A stretch of 64,000 nt of DNA from the NCBI GenBank assembly GCA_963706555.1, contig OY970164.1, positions 5,022,001 through 5,086,000 on the forward strand. Direction: 5' to 3'. A program made the translations under genes and the position numbers. Under the pieces are notes generated by a model. It ran no database searches and was not told the origin of the DNA. It saw only the letters and a list, made by a program, of their open reading frames with translations. Numbering within the stretch: the stretch's first letter is position 1; the number at the start of each line of letters is the position of its first letter. This document shows, one piece after another, positions 24,894 to 34,330 of the stretch. The stretch is from Bog-473 sp963706555. GTDB taxonomy: Bacteria; Actinomycetota; Acidimicrobiia; Acidimicrobiales; RAAP-2.

Positions 24894-26175
24894 CAAGCGC
24901 ACGAACGAGGGACCGTCTGACGGGCATACGTCGGTCGTGGTCATTGGGGCCGGCCCCGGTGGACTCTCAATGAGCTATCACCTCACCGGGGCCGGCGTCG
25001 ACCATGTGCTGCTCGAACGGGGAGAACTGGCGCAGTCTTGGCGAACCGAACGATGGGACTCGCTCCGCCTACTGACCCCAAACTGGATGACCAAGCTGCC
25101 CGGCGCAACCTACGAGGGCGACGACCCTGACGGGTTCATGACTGCCGCCGAGACTGTCACGACGTTGGAAGAATACCGACGCTTGCTCGACCCACCACTG
25201 CACACGGGAACCTTGGTCAAAGCGGCGTATCAGAACAGCACCCGTTTCGAGGTTCTCACGACAGAGGGGAATTGGCGCTGCGACGCGGTCGTCGCCGCCA
25301 CGGGCGGGTCGAGCGAGCCTCGTATCCCGTCCTTCGCGTCGGATCTTCCGCAGTCAGTGCAACAATTGACTTCTCTGTCCTACCGACGACCAGCGCAGAT
25401 CGAGGACCCCGGCCGCGTCCTCGTCGTGGGTGCCTCAGCGTCGGGAGTACAAATCGCCGACGAGCTGCGACGAGCGGGCCGCGACGTGACGATCTCAGTC
25501 GGCGAGCATGTGCGGTTGCCGCGTTCGTACCGGGGCTCCGACATCTACCGGTGGCTGGACCGCATTGGCCAGCTCGACGAGCGTTGGAACGAGGTAGCGG
25601 ACCTCCAGCGCGCCCGACGCCACGCATCGGTGCAAGTCGTCGGGAGCGATCACGGACGAGATGTTGACCTCCCGTCCCTGCAGGGCCTCGGCGTCCAGCT
25701 CGTAGGGCGCCTCATGGCGATCCGCGGTACGACCGCCTTCTGTTCCGGCGGGCTCGGGAGCCTCGTTGCCAACGCCGATCTAAAACAGGCCAGGCTCCTA
25801 CGCCGCATCGACGAATGGGTCTGCGAGCATGACATGGCTGATCTCGTCGGCCCCGCCCCCAAGCCGCGTCCGACCGTTCTCGCCCACGTGCCAACCGAGC
25901 TGGACCTCCGGGGCTTCGCCGCGGTGATCTGGGCGACCGGCTACCGCCCCGCGTACGACTGGCTGGATCCACGCGCATTCGACCGCCGCGGCCGAGTCGA
26001 ACACGACGGCGGCGTTGCGAGAATGCCCGGCCTCTACCTGCTGGGTCTCCCCTTCCTCAGGCGGCGTCGATCGAACCTGCTGTCGGGGTTGGGCTTCGAC
26101 GGGGCTGAGCTCTGCCAGCACCTCGTGGGTTACCTAGACGACGTCGCCCGTCTGCGCACCCCGACGTCACGCTGA
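24886..26175 (+). CDS. FAD/NAD(P)-binding oxidoreductase (flavin monooxygenase/CzcO-like)
   Basis: 429 residues with two dinucleotide folds: VVVIGAGPGGLSMSYHL near 17-33 for FAD and VLVVGASASGVQIADEL near 180 for NADPH. The flavin-monooxygenase-like ERWDSLRLLTPNWM and a late VIWATGYRPAYDWL complete the pattern. TTG 24886 is the only start upstream of the FAD motif that leaves the fold whole; it overlaps the OsmC stop by eight bases, so the two were read together. Likely cytoplasmic; substrate unknown. The C-terminus faces the converging regulator gene with eight bases between. Confidence 0.85.
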   Translation: MPDKRTNEGPSDGHTSVVVIGAGPGGLSMSYHLTGAGVDHVLLERGELAQSWRTERWDSLRLLTPNWMTKLPGATYEGDDPDGFMTAAETVTTLEEYRRLLDPPLHTGTLVKAAYQNSTRFEVLTTEGNWRCDAVVAATGGSSEPRIPSFASDLPQSVQQLTSLSYRRPAQIEDPGRVLVVGASASGVQIADELRRAGRDVTISVGEHVRLPRSYRGSDIYRWLDRIGQLDERWNEVADLQRARRHASVQVVGSDHGRDVDLPSLQGLGVQLVGRLMAIRGTTAFCSGGLGSLVANADLKQARLLRRIDEWVCEHDMADLVGPAPKPRPTVLAHVPTELDLRGFAAVIWATGYRPAYDWLDPRAFDRRGRVEHDGGVARMPGLYLLGLPFLRRRRSNLLSGLGFDGAELCQHLVGYLDDVARLRTPTSR

Positions 26176-26183
26176 ACCCAGGT

Positions 26184-28706
26184 TCAGATGGTGCCAGTGA
26201 GTGCACGTTTGGTTCGCAACACAATGTCCTCGACGGGACAATTGGCTCCGGCGGCAAGCAGCTCACCGGCACGCTCCTCGTTCATTGAGTCTATGAGCTG
26301 GTTCCGGACTGCAAATACGAGGTCATGGAGAGTGCTCGACATCGGCGCGACACCGAGCATCGCGTGCATCTCGATTGCACCGAGGAGTTCGATTGCGAGA
26401 TCCGCGTGGCCAATCCGATTAAGGGCAATCACACAGCGCGACAACGTGTGCCACTGCTGTGACCAGTCACCCGCGCGGGACCACACTCCGACCATGTCTG
26501 CGAGACCTGCACACCCGGCCTCAATCTCACCTCGAGAGACGAGTAGCCCGCTCATCTCGGTGAACGCGAACGCGTGCATCCAGCGGTTGCCGACAGTGTG
26601 GGCTATTCGGCCGCTCGCCGTGAACGCTTCCAGCGCCTCATCTTCGGATCTGCTGGCGAACCCGCGCGCAACTTCCGCTGACGCGAGGTCCGTCGGCGAC
26701 GCCGTCTGCTTTGCCAGTTCATGGGCTCGTTCAACAAGCGCGTTGGCTTCGTCGTAGTCACCGTTTGAGCTGTGTCCCACCGCCCCCATGTAGCAGGCGT
26801 GGACGAGCCGCGACCGGTTCCCGGACGCCTCTGCTTGCTCGATCTGGCGGAGCGCCTCAACGTGGCCCCCTGTCGGGTCGCCCACGATGTACAACACGTT
26901 GGCGAAAGTTCGTTCCGCCAGCCCACTGGGGAGGACCAACAGTTGCTGCTCGAGGCGTCGCGTCTCCTCGGCGAGCTCTATAGCGAGGTCGAACTCCCCT
27001 CGCACCCACGCGCCGTATGCACGCATCCCCGTGAGTACGGGGGCCAGTGGGTGCTCGAGCGCGCCTCGCGCTTGGCAGGCGGAGTCCGCCCACGCGAAGA
27101 CTTCATAGCGCATCGCCCGCATGGCAAATTCGCGGATGGAGCTGATGAGGCCGAAGGTGACATCGAAGGCCTCGAGGTCAAAGGCAAAGCGCTGCGCGGC
27201 TCGCAGGTCCGCCAGCGATGACTCGGTCCTGGCGATCGCATCGCGCTCGCCAGGACCTTGTAGCTCCGCCTCGACGGCTCCGGCCTCCGCTGCGAAATGT
27301 TCAGCGTGCGTAGCGAAGAGCTCAGCTGCGCGGGCATCGCTGAGGCGTGCGCGTCCATACTCTCGGAGCGTCTCGAGCAGCTCGTAGCGGGTCGAGCCAC
27401 CCGCCCGTGGGCGTACAGCCAACATGGACCGTTCGGTGAGTCGCGTGAGCAGATCGAGCGCGTCGCCCCTTTCTGCTATCGCCTCTGCGGAGCTGAGCTC
27501 GAAGGGCCCGGCGAACACCGACAACGCCGTGAAGAGCGCCCGCTCCTCGGGCTCAAGCATGTCGTAGGACCAGCTGATGGCGTCGTGCATGGTGCGGTGC
27601 CGAGGATCGCTCCCCCTTCGCATCGCTTTGAGCACGCCGAAGCGCTGGTCGAGGCGGTGGGCGACTTCGGCCACGCCTATCGCACGCGCTCGTGCCGCGG
27701 CAAGCTCAATCGCCAGCGGGATACCGTCGAGCCGCCGACAGATCTCCACGACGAGTGGCGCAGTGGCCGCATCGAGCTCGAAGGAGGGGTCGGCAGCCTT
27801 GGCTCGATCGGTGAAGAGGGCGACCGCGGGGATCTCGGCCAGTTCACAGAGCGCCACATCTGTGTCGAACAGGTCTTCGGGTCCGGTCGGCAGCGGATCC
27901 ACAGTCCAGAGCCGCTCACCGGCCACCGCAAGGGATTCCCGGCTGGTGGCGACGATCGAGATATTGGGTGCCTCGCTTAGGATTCGCGCTACGAGTTCAG
28001 CCACGGGTTCGATCAGGTGCTCGCAGTTGTCAAGTACCAGCAGGCTCTGCCGGGAACGCAGCAAATCGACGATGGCATCGGCGATAGAGCTCGACTTCCG
28101 CAGGTTGACGTCGATGGCAGTAGCGAGCGCTGCGGCCGTAGCGTCCTGATCGACGACGCCGACCAACTCAACGACGTGAACACCATCGTCGAACCGACCG
28201 GCGACGATGCGCGCTAGCTCCATCCCGAGCGAAGTCTTCCCGACGCCACCGGGGCCCACCAGGGTGACCAGCCGGTGGCGACCGATCATCTCGGCGAGCT
28301 GCTCCAGCAAGATCTCGCGGCCGATCAAAGGTTGGACACGAACCCCGAGCGAAGTCCCTGTCACGGGTGGATACATCGCCGCACCGCTCTGACCTTTACC
28401 GACCTCCTCGACGATGGCAACGAATTCGTAGCCCTTGCCATGGACAGTCCGGATGATCAACTGCTGGCTTCCGTCGTCACCGACCGCCTGGCGAGCTGCC
28501 TTGATCCGCGTCGTCAGCGCGGACTCACTTACGAAGCGGTCGCCCCAGACCGCGTCGAGGAGTTCCTCCTTGCGCACCACCGCGCCGCGGTGGCCGACGA
28601 GGTAAGCGAGCACGTCGAACACCTGGGGTTCGATCCGGATCTCCTCGCCACCACGTCGAAGGACGATGCGGTCCAGGTCTAACTCGCAATCGGCGAATAG
28701 GATCAC
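26184..28706 (-). CDS. Winged-helix/NTPase/TPR transcriptional regulator (AfsR-like STAND protein)
   Basis: 840 residues in three parts. Residues 1-98 are an OmpR-type winged helix (FDVLAYLVGHRGAVVRKEELLDAVWG, ending TVHGKGYEFVA). Residues about 125-420 are an NB-ARC-like ATPase with Walker A GPGGVGKTS at 151-159, Walker B LLVLDNCEHL and DGIPLAIELAAARA. The rest is an alpha-helical TPR-like sensor. STAND regulators oligomerise on ATP binding and a ligand signal and then act at promoters. There is no obvious operon partner. Confidence 0.9.
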   Translation of the reverse strand: MILFADCELDLDRIVLRRGGEEIRIEPQVFDVLAYLVGHRGAVVRKEELLDAVWGDRFVSESALTTRIKAARQAVGDDGSQQLIIRTVHGKGYEFVAIVEEVGKGQSGAAMYPPVTGTSLGVRVQPLIGREILLEQLAEMIGRHRLVTLVGPGGVGKTSLGMELARIVAGRFDDGVHVVELVGVVDQDATAAALATAIDVNLRKSSSIADAIVDLLRSRQSLLVLDNCEHLIEPVAELVARILSEAPNISIVATSRESLAVAGERLWTVDPLPTGPEDLFDTDVALCELAEIPAVALFTDRAKAADPSFELDAATAPLVVEICRRLDGIPLAIELAAARARAIGVAEVAHRLDQRFGVLKAMRRGSDPRHRTMHDAISWSYDMLEPEERALFTALSVFAGPFELSSAEAIAERGDALDLLTRLTERSMLAVRPRAGGSTRYELLETLREYGRARLSDARAAELFATHAEHFAAEAGAVEAELQGPGERDAIARTESSLADLRAAQRFAFDLEAFDVTFGLISSIREFAMRAMRYEVFAWADSACQARGALEHPLAPVLTGMRAYGAWVRGEFDLAIELAEETRRLEQQLLVLPSGLAERTFANVLYIVGDPTGGHVEALRQIEQAEASGNRSRLVHACYMGAVGHSSNGDYDEANALVERAHELAKQTASPTDLASAEVARGFASRSEDEALEAFTASGRIAHTVGNRWMHAFAFTEMSGLLVSRGEIEAGCAGLADMVGVWSRAGDWSQQWHTLSRCVIALNRIGHADLAIELLGAIEMHAMLGVAPMSSTLHDLVFAVRNQLIDSMNEERAGELLAAGANCPVEDIVLRTKRALTGTI

Positions 28707-28959
28707 ATCCCCAGACAGTAGCCGTGGCCATGGTCCGGATTCGGCGAGATCCGACGACCGGGGCGCGTGTTCAGCCAGCCGATAGGGAGAACGGGATGGC
28801 AGGTCCTTTTAGGAGCGCTGCCTTCGCCCAGCTTAGAGTGGGCTCGAAACTCGTCCTCTGACCTTGAGTTGACCTCGGATTCCACGCCCGTGCAGTCTGA
28901 GAATTCGATTTGCCGCTCACTAGCGCCCTTCCTGCTCGGATGCCGACCGGCTACTGTCC
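28707..28959. other. No gene recognised upstream of the AfsR-like regulator
   Basis: Holds the regulator's leader and promoter. Long frames on the minus strand translate to Arg/Ser-rich sequence with no domain. Confidence 0.4.
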
Positions 28960-29102
28960 GCTCGATGCGAGACGGACACGGGGATAGCTTTAGGCTTTCG
29001 GCTATCTCGCCCCGCCTCCTTGAACTCCTCGTCCTCCTCAGCCGATCCCAGGAAGAAGGGAGATCGAACTGCTGGCTCTCCGCCACGAGGTGGCAGTTGA
29101 AG
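28960..29102 (+). pseudogene. N-terminal transposase fragment (LRHEV group)
   Basis: SFRLSAISPRLLELLVLLSRSQ is followed, after a one-base shift, by EIELLALRHEVAV, the characteristic start of the same transposase group found at 11.6 and 16.9 kb. It is cut at 29102 by the next IS remnant. Confidence 0.65.
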
Positions 29103-29500
29103 GACACCAATAACCCGGTCGGGTCCCTCAACTGAGGTTCGCCCAGGACTTCGGACATCATCCGGTGTGCTCTTCTCTCTCCTTGACGTCGGTCTCTTCC
29201 GGATCTTTAGCCTCGTTTTGTTGCTCCCGCGGACCGAGTCGGACGAAGATATGGAGATCATGGTGCTCCATTCTGTGTTCTTCGCCTTCGAACTGTCGAC
29301 CCGTGAAGTGCACATCCTCGACATCACCGAGCATCCGACCGGTGCGTTGGTCAACCAGATGGCCGCCATCTGGCTGGCGACCTTGCCGAACGACGGCGCT
29401 CAGTCAAGTTCGCGATGCGAGACCGGGACGCCAACTTCACCGCCGTCTTTGACGAGGTATTGCGCTCCGAGGGAATCAGGACCGGGCGGCGTTCATTCCT
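29103..29500 (+). mobile_element. Degenerate IS remnant (second IS type, copy 1)
   Basis: Starts with GAAGGACACCAATAACCC, the same left end as the copy at 36359. The transposase reads LLDVGLFRIFSLVLL..DMEIMVL, then jumps across an internal deletion to FELSTREVHILDITEHPTG. After a shift it reads MRDRDANFTAVFDEVLRSEGIRT, covering one catalytic aspartate. Everything after that is lost, so this copy is non-functional. Confidence 0.75.
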
Positions 29501-29762
29501 CCCGGGACCAGCAATACTGTCCGTTGGGCCTCAACCGGTCCGGCTGCCAAGTCTCCCAATCGACTCCCACGATGCTCCTGACTCCTGTCACTGTCGTTGT
29601 TGACGACCTTCGATCCGAAAACCAGAGGGACGTGCCTACCTGGGGCTGGGGACCGACCCGCTGATGAGTGATGCGAAGCGGACTGGCCCGGCTGGGCGTC
29701 CAGTCCACCACAGCAGTCCCACGCCTTGAGCGGGGTCCCGCCATGGGGTTGAGCATCGTCGG

Positions 29763-30152
29763 CTAACTCGGCCCACCAGCCTGCATCATCCGCTCCATGT
29801 TGGCCCTTATCGCCGCTTCCGAAACCGCGAGTTCGTCCTGCGGGCTGAACATAACGAACTGAGAACCCGCCAACGCAGACGGCACGTGGCCCGGAGGCAT
29901 GTAGAAGGCGTCTCCGGCTTCGATGACCTCTTCGTGGTCCGCGTAGCGGACGGTCAGTCGTCCGGCGGTCATGTAGCCCCAGTGCGGGCACTGGCAGCTG
30001 TCGCCCGGGAGGCCCTTGAGCATCGGAGCGAGGTCGGAATCCTCGCGGATGGTCGTGAAGTTCACGGTGTAGCCGTAGAAGTGATCGGTCCGGTCCTCGG
30101 CCATGCCGTAGTCGGCGACCTCGGGGGCACTCTCGCGTGACACTTTCGACAT
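29763..30152 (-). CDS. Cupin-domain protein
   Basis: 129 residues. A single cupin barrel has CPHWGYMTAGRLTVRYADHEEVIEAGDAFYMPPGHVPSA, i.e. the usual motif 1 with one His and motif 2 PPGHVPSA with another. Small cupins of this type bind a metal and a small ligand. It lies 28 bases after the methyltransferase gene (30181) and has a GGAGAGA-type site, so the two are likely co-transcribed from 32.5 kb. Function unknown. Confidence 0.82.
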   Translation of the reverse strand: MSKVSRESAPEVADYGMAEDRTDHFYGYTVNFTTIREDSDLAPMLKGLPGDSCQCPHWGYMTAGRLTVRYADHEEVIEAGDAFYMPPGHVPSALAGSQFVMFSPQDELAVSEAAIRANMERMMQAGGPS

Positions 30153-30180
30153 GAGACATCTCTCCTTATTGTGGGGGTGG

Positions 30181-30849
30181 TTAGAACTGCTCTTGCGCGG
30201 TGAGGGGTGTCCGTCGGCGGCCCACGCCGCTCGTAGCGGTGGCGCTACCCACGATGAACGGGCTGATGAACTTGGGGACCTTCTGGGCCGTGATGTGCTC
30301 GATCTTTACGACGTCGAAGCCGCCCGCCTCGATGCTCTCGAGAGTCGGGCGATTGCATTCGCAGCCGACCATGAACCGGTTGAAGCCGTTCATTCGATCC
30401 TGCGTGCGGGCGAGCTTGGGGTCGACGGACCGAACGTGCTCGATGAAAAGGAGACGGCCACCTGGTCGCAACACCCGACGTAACTCCCTCAGGGCCCGCG
30501 GTTGGTCGTCCACCCCGCACAGCACCAGGGTCGAGACGGCGACGTCAAAGGATTCGTCCTCAAAGGGGAGATCCTCGGCGGGCGCACGCAAGACAGTGGC
30601 TGCTGGCGCCTGGTCACGCACCTTGTGCTCGAGGCGGCGCAACATCGGGATCTCGGGCTCCGTCATCGTCAGCGACTCGACGCCTCGACCGTAGAACGGC
30701 AGGTTTCCTCCCGTCCCGGCACCGATTTCGAGGACTCGGCCGGTCGCCTCCTTGAGTACCAACGACCGGTGGGCTCGCAGGCCGGCCTTTTCGACCTTGG
30801 CCATCTGGCGGTCGTACGTGGCGGCGAAGAACCTGCTTCGAAGTGTCAT
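30181..30849 (-). CDS. Class I SAM-dependent methyltransferase
   Basis: 222 residues. Motif I VLEIGAGTGGNLPFYG, TMTEPEIPMLRRLE, DESFDVAVSTLVLCGVDD and LRPGGRLLFIEHV are a full type 11 methyltransferase core. A C-terminal CECNRPTLESIEAGGFDVV matches the METTL7-like thiol/lipid methyltransferase group. It lies between the HD/LuxR regulator (92 bases upstream) and the cupin (28 bases downstream) on the same strand. Substrate unknown. Confidence 0.88.
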   Translation of the reverse strand: MTLRSRFFAATYDRQMAKVEKAGLRAHRSLVLKEATGRVLEIGAGTGGNLPFYGRGVESLTMTEPEIPMLRRLEHKVRDQAPAATVLRAPAEDLPFEDESFDVAVSTLVLCGVDDQPRALRELRRVLRPGGRLLFIEHVRSVDPKLARTQDRMNGFNRFMVGCECNRPTLESIEAGGFDVVKIEHITAQKVPKFISPFIVGSATATSGVGRRRTPLTAQEQF

Positions 30850-30941
30850 GGCTGTCTCGTTTCGTCGTGCTGAGATCGCTCATAGCAACGTAACGAAGCA
30901 GAAGGCCCCGATGCATGGGGCAACTGCCCCATCTTTGTGAA

Positions 30942-32552
30942 TCAGGAGGTGATGAGGTCCCCGTCGGGGATCAAGCCGTGCTGCATCGCGAAAAGGCTCG
31001 CCCCCGCCCGGTTCGAGGCCCCGATCTTCCCGTAGATATGCTCGATGTGGTTTCTCGCAGTCTTCGGGGAGATCACCAGGCGGGTGGCGACCTCCTTGAC
31101 CGACATGCCCCGCGAGACGAGCCGAAGCACATCGACCTCGCGGGCGGTCAGCCCTGCGGGACCCTCACGGCGCCGGGCGACCCGATGGCCAGCCGTGCCG
31201 AGGACCGCCTCGACGACATCGCCATCCATCCGGCCCGCCCTCACCTCGGCGCGCAGTTCCTTGGCAGCGACCTCGGGCAGGAGCGCCTCGCGATAGGGAC
31301 GCAGCTCACACATCGACTGGTAGGCGTCGGCCGCCCCGAGAACGCGCCCAGGCATCGAGATTGCTCCTCCCGAGAGCCCGCGGGGGTAGCCCGAGCCGTC
31401 GAGACGCTCGCGGTTTTGCACGGCGACAGCGCCCAGCGGGGCCAGCGCGCTCGATTGGTGGAGCATTCGTTCGGTCAGATAGGGGTGCATGCGCACCCGT
31501 TCCCATTCCCCAGCCCCGAGTGCCCCAGCTTTGTCCCAGATGGCGTTCGACACTCCGAGACGCCCGAGGTCGTTGGCCAGGCCCGCCCGGCGCAGAATCT
31601 CCACTTCTTCGTCCCCGAGCCCGAGCTTGGTCCCCGCCGCAGCAGCCAGTTCTGAGACCGCCCGGGCGTGACCCAGGGTGTACGGCGACTTGAGGTTGAC
31701 GAAATCCGCGATCGCCAGCAGTGCTCGGTCGAACTCCGCCTCTAAGAGCCAGACGCCGAGGGCTGGCTCGGCTCCGATCACGGCGTCCCATGTCGGCCCG
31801 GCGTCAAGACCATCAAGGATTGTCCTGGCGTTGGCACACAATGCTGATGCGAGGGTGGGGTCGAACTGCGACCCGGCACGTTTCTCCGCCAGCTCGATGG
31901 CGGCTGCGGTCCCTCCGATGCGGTGGGCCACCTCGACGAATTCCCCGAGCTGGGCCAGCCGCGAGGCGATGGGGATGTCCTCGCCCCGGAGGTCGCCAGG
32001 CCAGCCCTTACCGTTCCATTGCTCGTATGCGGCACCGACCGCCTCGCTCACACCGACGGTCAGCCCGATGTCTTCGGCCAGGCGCCGGGCTAGAGCCGCG
32101 TGGTGAGCGATCATTCCATCGAGGTCGTGTCGTCCAGACACGGCGAACTCAACACCGACCCGGAATCTGTGCAGCGGAGGGTTGCCGCTCCCCACCATGC
32201 GGAGCATGGCCAGTACTCCGCTGATGGAACCAAGCTCGTGGTCGTACTTGCCCGACTTCATGGCGATGTCGTCACCAAACCACTTGGCCTGCTCGTGGGC
32301 GTCGGAATGGCAGCCCACGTTGACCAGCAGGGCCGTGTAGTAGACGACCGAGCGCTCCTCTTCGCCAACGCCGACACACTCGGCCAATCGCAAGGCGATC
32401 ATGCATTGGCGAAGGACGTGCTCCATCGGTTGGCCAAATCCCAGGTCGATCCCGAGAGACAGGGCGGCCACCAACTCAGCAAGCCGTACCCGGCCAGAAT
32501 CGCTCCCGCCGCCAGCGTTCACGACACCGAGGCTATCGGCCCTCGTCCTCAA
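30942..32552 (-). CDS. Degenerate tandem HD-GYP/LuxR-type regulator
   Basis: 536 residues: an N-terminal HD-like domain (about 25-215, with YEQWNGKGWPGDL), a second HD-GYP domain (about 275-440) and a C-terminal LuxR helix-turn-helix (LTAREVDVLRLVSRGMSVKEVATRLVISPKTARNHIEHIYGKIG in overlapping parts, about 465-520). In the second domain the HD doublet is N327-D328 and HHE of HHExxDGxGYP is N380-R381-E, so two metal-ligand positions are lost although ERLDGSGYP remains. It probably works as a ligand or protein sensor coupled to DNA binding, not as a cyclic-di-GMP phosphodiesterase. It heads a run with the methyltransferase and cupin genes. Confidence 0.85.
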   Translation of the reverse strand: MRTRADSLGVVNAGGGSDSGRVRLAELVAALSLGIDLGFGQPMEHVLRQCMIALRLAECVGVGEEERSVVYYTALLVNVGCHSDAHEQAKWFGDDIAMKSGKYDHELGSISGVLAMLRMVGSGNPPLHRFRVGVEFAVSGRHDLDGMIAHHAALARRLAEDIGLTVGVSEAVGAAYEQWNGKGWPGDLRGEDIPIASRLAQLGEFVEVAHRIGGTAAAIELAEKRAGSQFDPTLASALCANARTILDGLDAGPTWDAVIGAEPALGVWLLEAEFDRALLAIADFVNLKSPYTLGHARAVSELAAAAGTKLGLGDEEVEILRRAGLANDLGRLGVSNAIWDKAGALGAGEWERVRMHPYLTERMLHQSSALAPLGAVAVQNRERLDGSGYPRGLSGGAISMPGRVLGAADAYQSMCELRPYREALLPEVAAKELRAEVRAGRMDGDVVEAVLGTAGHRVARRREGPAGLTAREVDVLRLVSRGMSVKEVATRLVISPKTARNHIEHIYGKIGASNRAGASLFAMQHGLIPDGDLITS

Positions 32553-33308
32553 AGGATAGGGGCATGATCGCCACGTGTTGACCTCAGCCCCATTGCCGTT
32601 CGATGAATCCGCCCATGCGCTAGCGCTGGGAGGACGTCAGTTCGTCAGACGCATGTTGGTGGGCATTTTCCCCAGAGCACCGATTCAGCCGATCTGCTCC
32701 ATAGGGACCACCAAGATTGAGGAGGAGGGGCCGAGGACAATCTGGCCCCAATCACAACCTCAAGAGTCTGATTGGTCCTGCGGCACCCCAAGCCAATGTC
32801 ACACCCGTGGCCAGCCTACGGCTTGACCTCCTCGGGATCTGTCCGCCTTCTCACTCCGGAGACATGGGCACGACACGCTTCGAAGTACCGGCTTCTCCCC
32901 CTGCCATCTTTCCTGATGCCCTTCCACACCGATGGCTGATGGCAGCGTGAGGTTTGCAGCTGGAATGTCAGCCTGACGCACGACCCCCCATGAAGCCGGG
33001 ATGGTTATCTCCAGGCGCGCGGAAGCGCTCCGCGGTGCGACCGGATGGGAACGACCACACACGCCTAACCCGCGCAAAGAGGAACGGATGAGTGAGTCGG
33101 TTGCAACATCCCATCTGCCCGTAGAGAAATTACGGCCGAACTCGTTCGGAACGCTACGCTGGAGAGCGGAGAGCCGGGAAGCCTGGTCGGCACAACGAAC
33201 GTTCGCGTCGAGGAGCTGACGAGTGCCACCCGGATCAATTCAACCCACGCTGAAGGCGAACACACCCGGACCCCAGGCCCGCGGTGTGAAGGCCGAATCG
33301 CAGCGCCC
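32553..33308. other. Long intergenic region with a possible structured leader
   Basis: 756 bases between divergent genes. I see no convincing gene. The last 170 bases before the exchanger contain small stems (CCGAACTCGTTCGG at 33133; GCCG..CGGC around 33177; GAACGTTC at 33200). This could be an untranslated leader, but it does not match a riboswitch class I can name. Confidence 0.35.
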
Positions 33309-34310
33309 GTGAACGTGGAGCTCTCCATCGCGGCCTTCCTCGTCGGTGCGGTCGTGAGCTTGGCGACCAGCTGGGTTCTGGTCTCGCGCCTCGAGCGGGT
33401 CGGCGAGCGGCTCGGACTTTCCGAAGCCCTGCTCGGGATGGTCGCCGCTTTGGCTGCCGATGCACCTGAGATCACGGCCTCGATCACTGCTTTGGTGCAC
33501 CACCAGGCGACCGTCGGCGCCGGTGTCGTCCTCGGCTCGAACGTCTTTAACCTGGCCGCCCTGCTTGGGCTGGGGGCGGTGGTCGCTGGCCGAATTGAGC
33601 TGCACCGAAAGGTCGTGGTCTTGAGCGGCGCCGTGGCCATGGCGGTCGCCGCCGCCTGCCTCTTGAGTGTTGGAGGCCTGCTCCCGGCGGGGGGCGGCCT
33701 CTCCATCGTCCTTGTCGTTCTGGTGCCCTACGTCGTCCTTCTCGGAGGCCACGAAAAGGCCCTGGGGAAGCTCAAGCTGCCTAATCGATGGTCTGCATGG
33801 ATTACCGCCGCCATCGTGGAAGAGGAGAGCGAACTCGAAATGGCCATCCACCCAGGGCGCGGGACTGGCGGAGACGCCCTGATGGCCGGCGGCGCTCTGG
33901 TGGTGGTCATCGTGGCCAGCGTGGCCATGGAGCGCGGTGCGACGTCGCTTGGCGTTCATTTCGGTGTGGCTGAGATCATCGTGGGCGGTCTCGTTTTGGC
34001 GGCCGTGACCAGCCTGCCCAATGCGGTCTCTGCGATCTACTTGGCCCGACGGGGACGGGGCGCCGCCACGCTGAGCACGGCGCTCAACTCGAATTCGCTC
34101 AACGTGATGGCGGGCCTGTTGATCCCCGCCGTTGTGATCGGCCTCGCCAAACCATCGGGATCGGGCCTGCTCGTTTCCAGCTGGTACGTGGGGCTCACGG
34201 CGCTGACCTTGGCGCTCGCCCACGCCGGGCACGGCTTGGGGCGCGCCGCTGGCGGGTTGATCATCGCGGCCTACGTCGTATTCGTGCTTGCGCTCCTCGC
34301 CGTCAGCTGA
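33309..34310 (+). CDS. Sodium/calcium exchanger-family membrane protein (CaCA)
   Basis: 333 residues, about ten hydrophobic segments, with the two inverted alpha repeats of the CaCA superfamily: AADAPEITASITALV..VGAGVVLGSNVFNLAALLG near 50-95 and VTSLPNAVSAIYLARR..STALNSNSLNVMAGL near 235-270. The acidic residue of the first repeat (PE) is kept, while the second has PN, as in several prokaryotic cation:proton exchangers. Inner membrane. A loop with EEESELEMAIHPG lies between the halves. GTG start at 33309. The transported cation is not certain. Confidence 0.87.
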   Translation: MNVELSIAAFLVGAVVSLATSWVLVSRLERVGERLGLSEALLGMVAALAADAPEITASITALVHHQATVGAGVVLGSNVFNLAALLGLGAVVAGRIELHRKVVVLSGAVAMAVAAACLLSVGGLLPAGGGLSIVLVVLVPYVVLLGGHEKALGKLKLPNRWSAWITAAIVEEESELEMAIHPGRGTGGDALMAGGALVVVIVASVAMERGATSLGVHFGVAEIIVGGLVLAAVTSLPNAVSAIYLARRGRGAATLSTALNSNSLNVMAGLLIPAVVIGLAKPSGSGLLVSSWYVGLTALTLALAHAGHGLGRAAGGLIIAAYVVFVLALLAVS

Positions 34311-34330
34311 CGAGCGCTATTGGCGATCGC

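Noticed and set aside
26188..28682. Long plus-strand frames opposite the AfsR-like regulator
   Set aside because: Antisense shadows of a strongly conserved 840-residue protein in high-GC DNA; Arg/Ser/Pro-rich, no domains.
33100..33308. Known riboswitch before the cation exchanger
   Set aside because: Compared with cobalamin, glycine, yybP-ykoY and ydaO consensus features from memory; none fits, so kept only as an unnamed leader.
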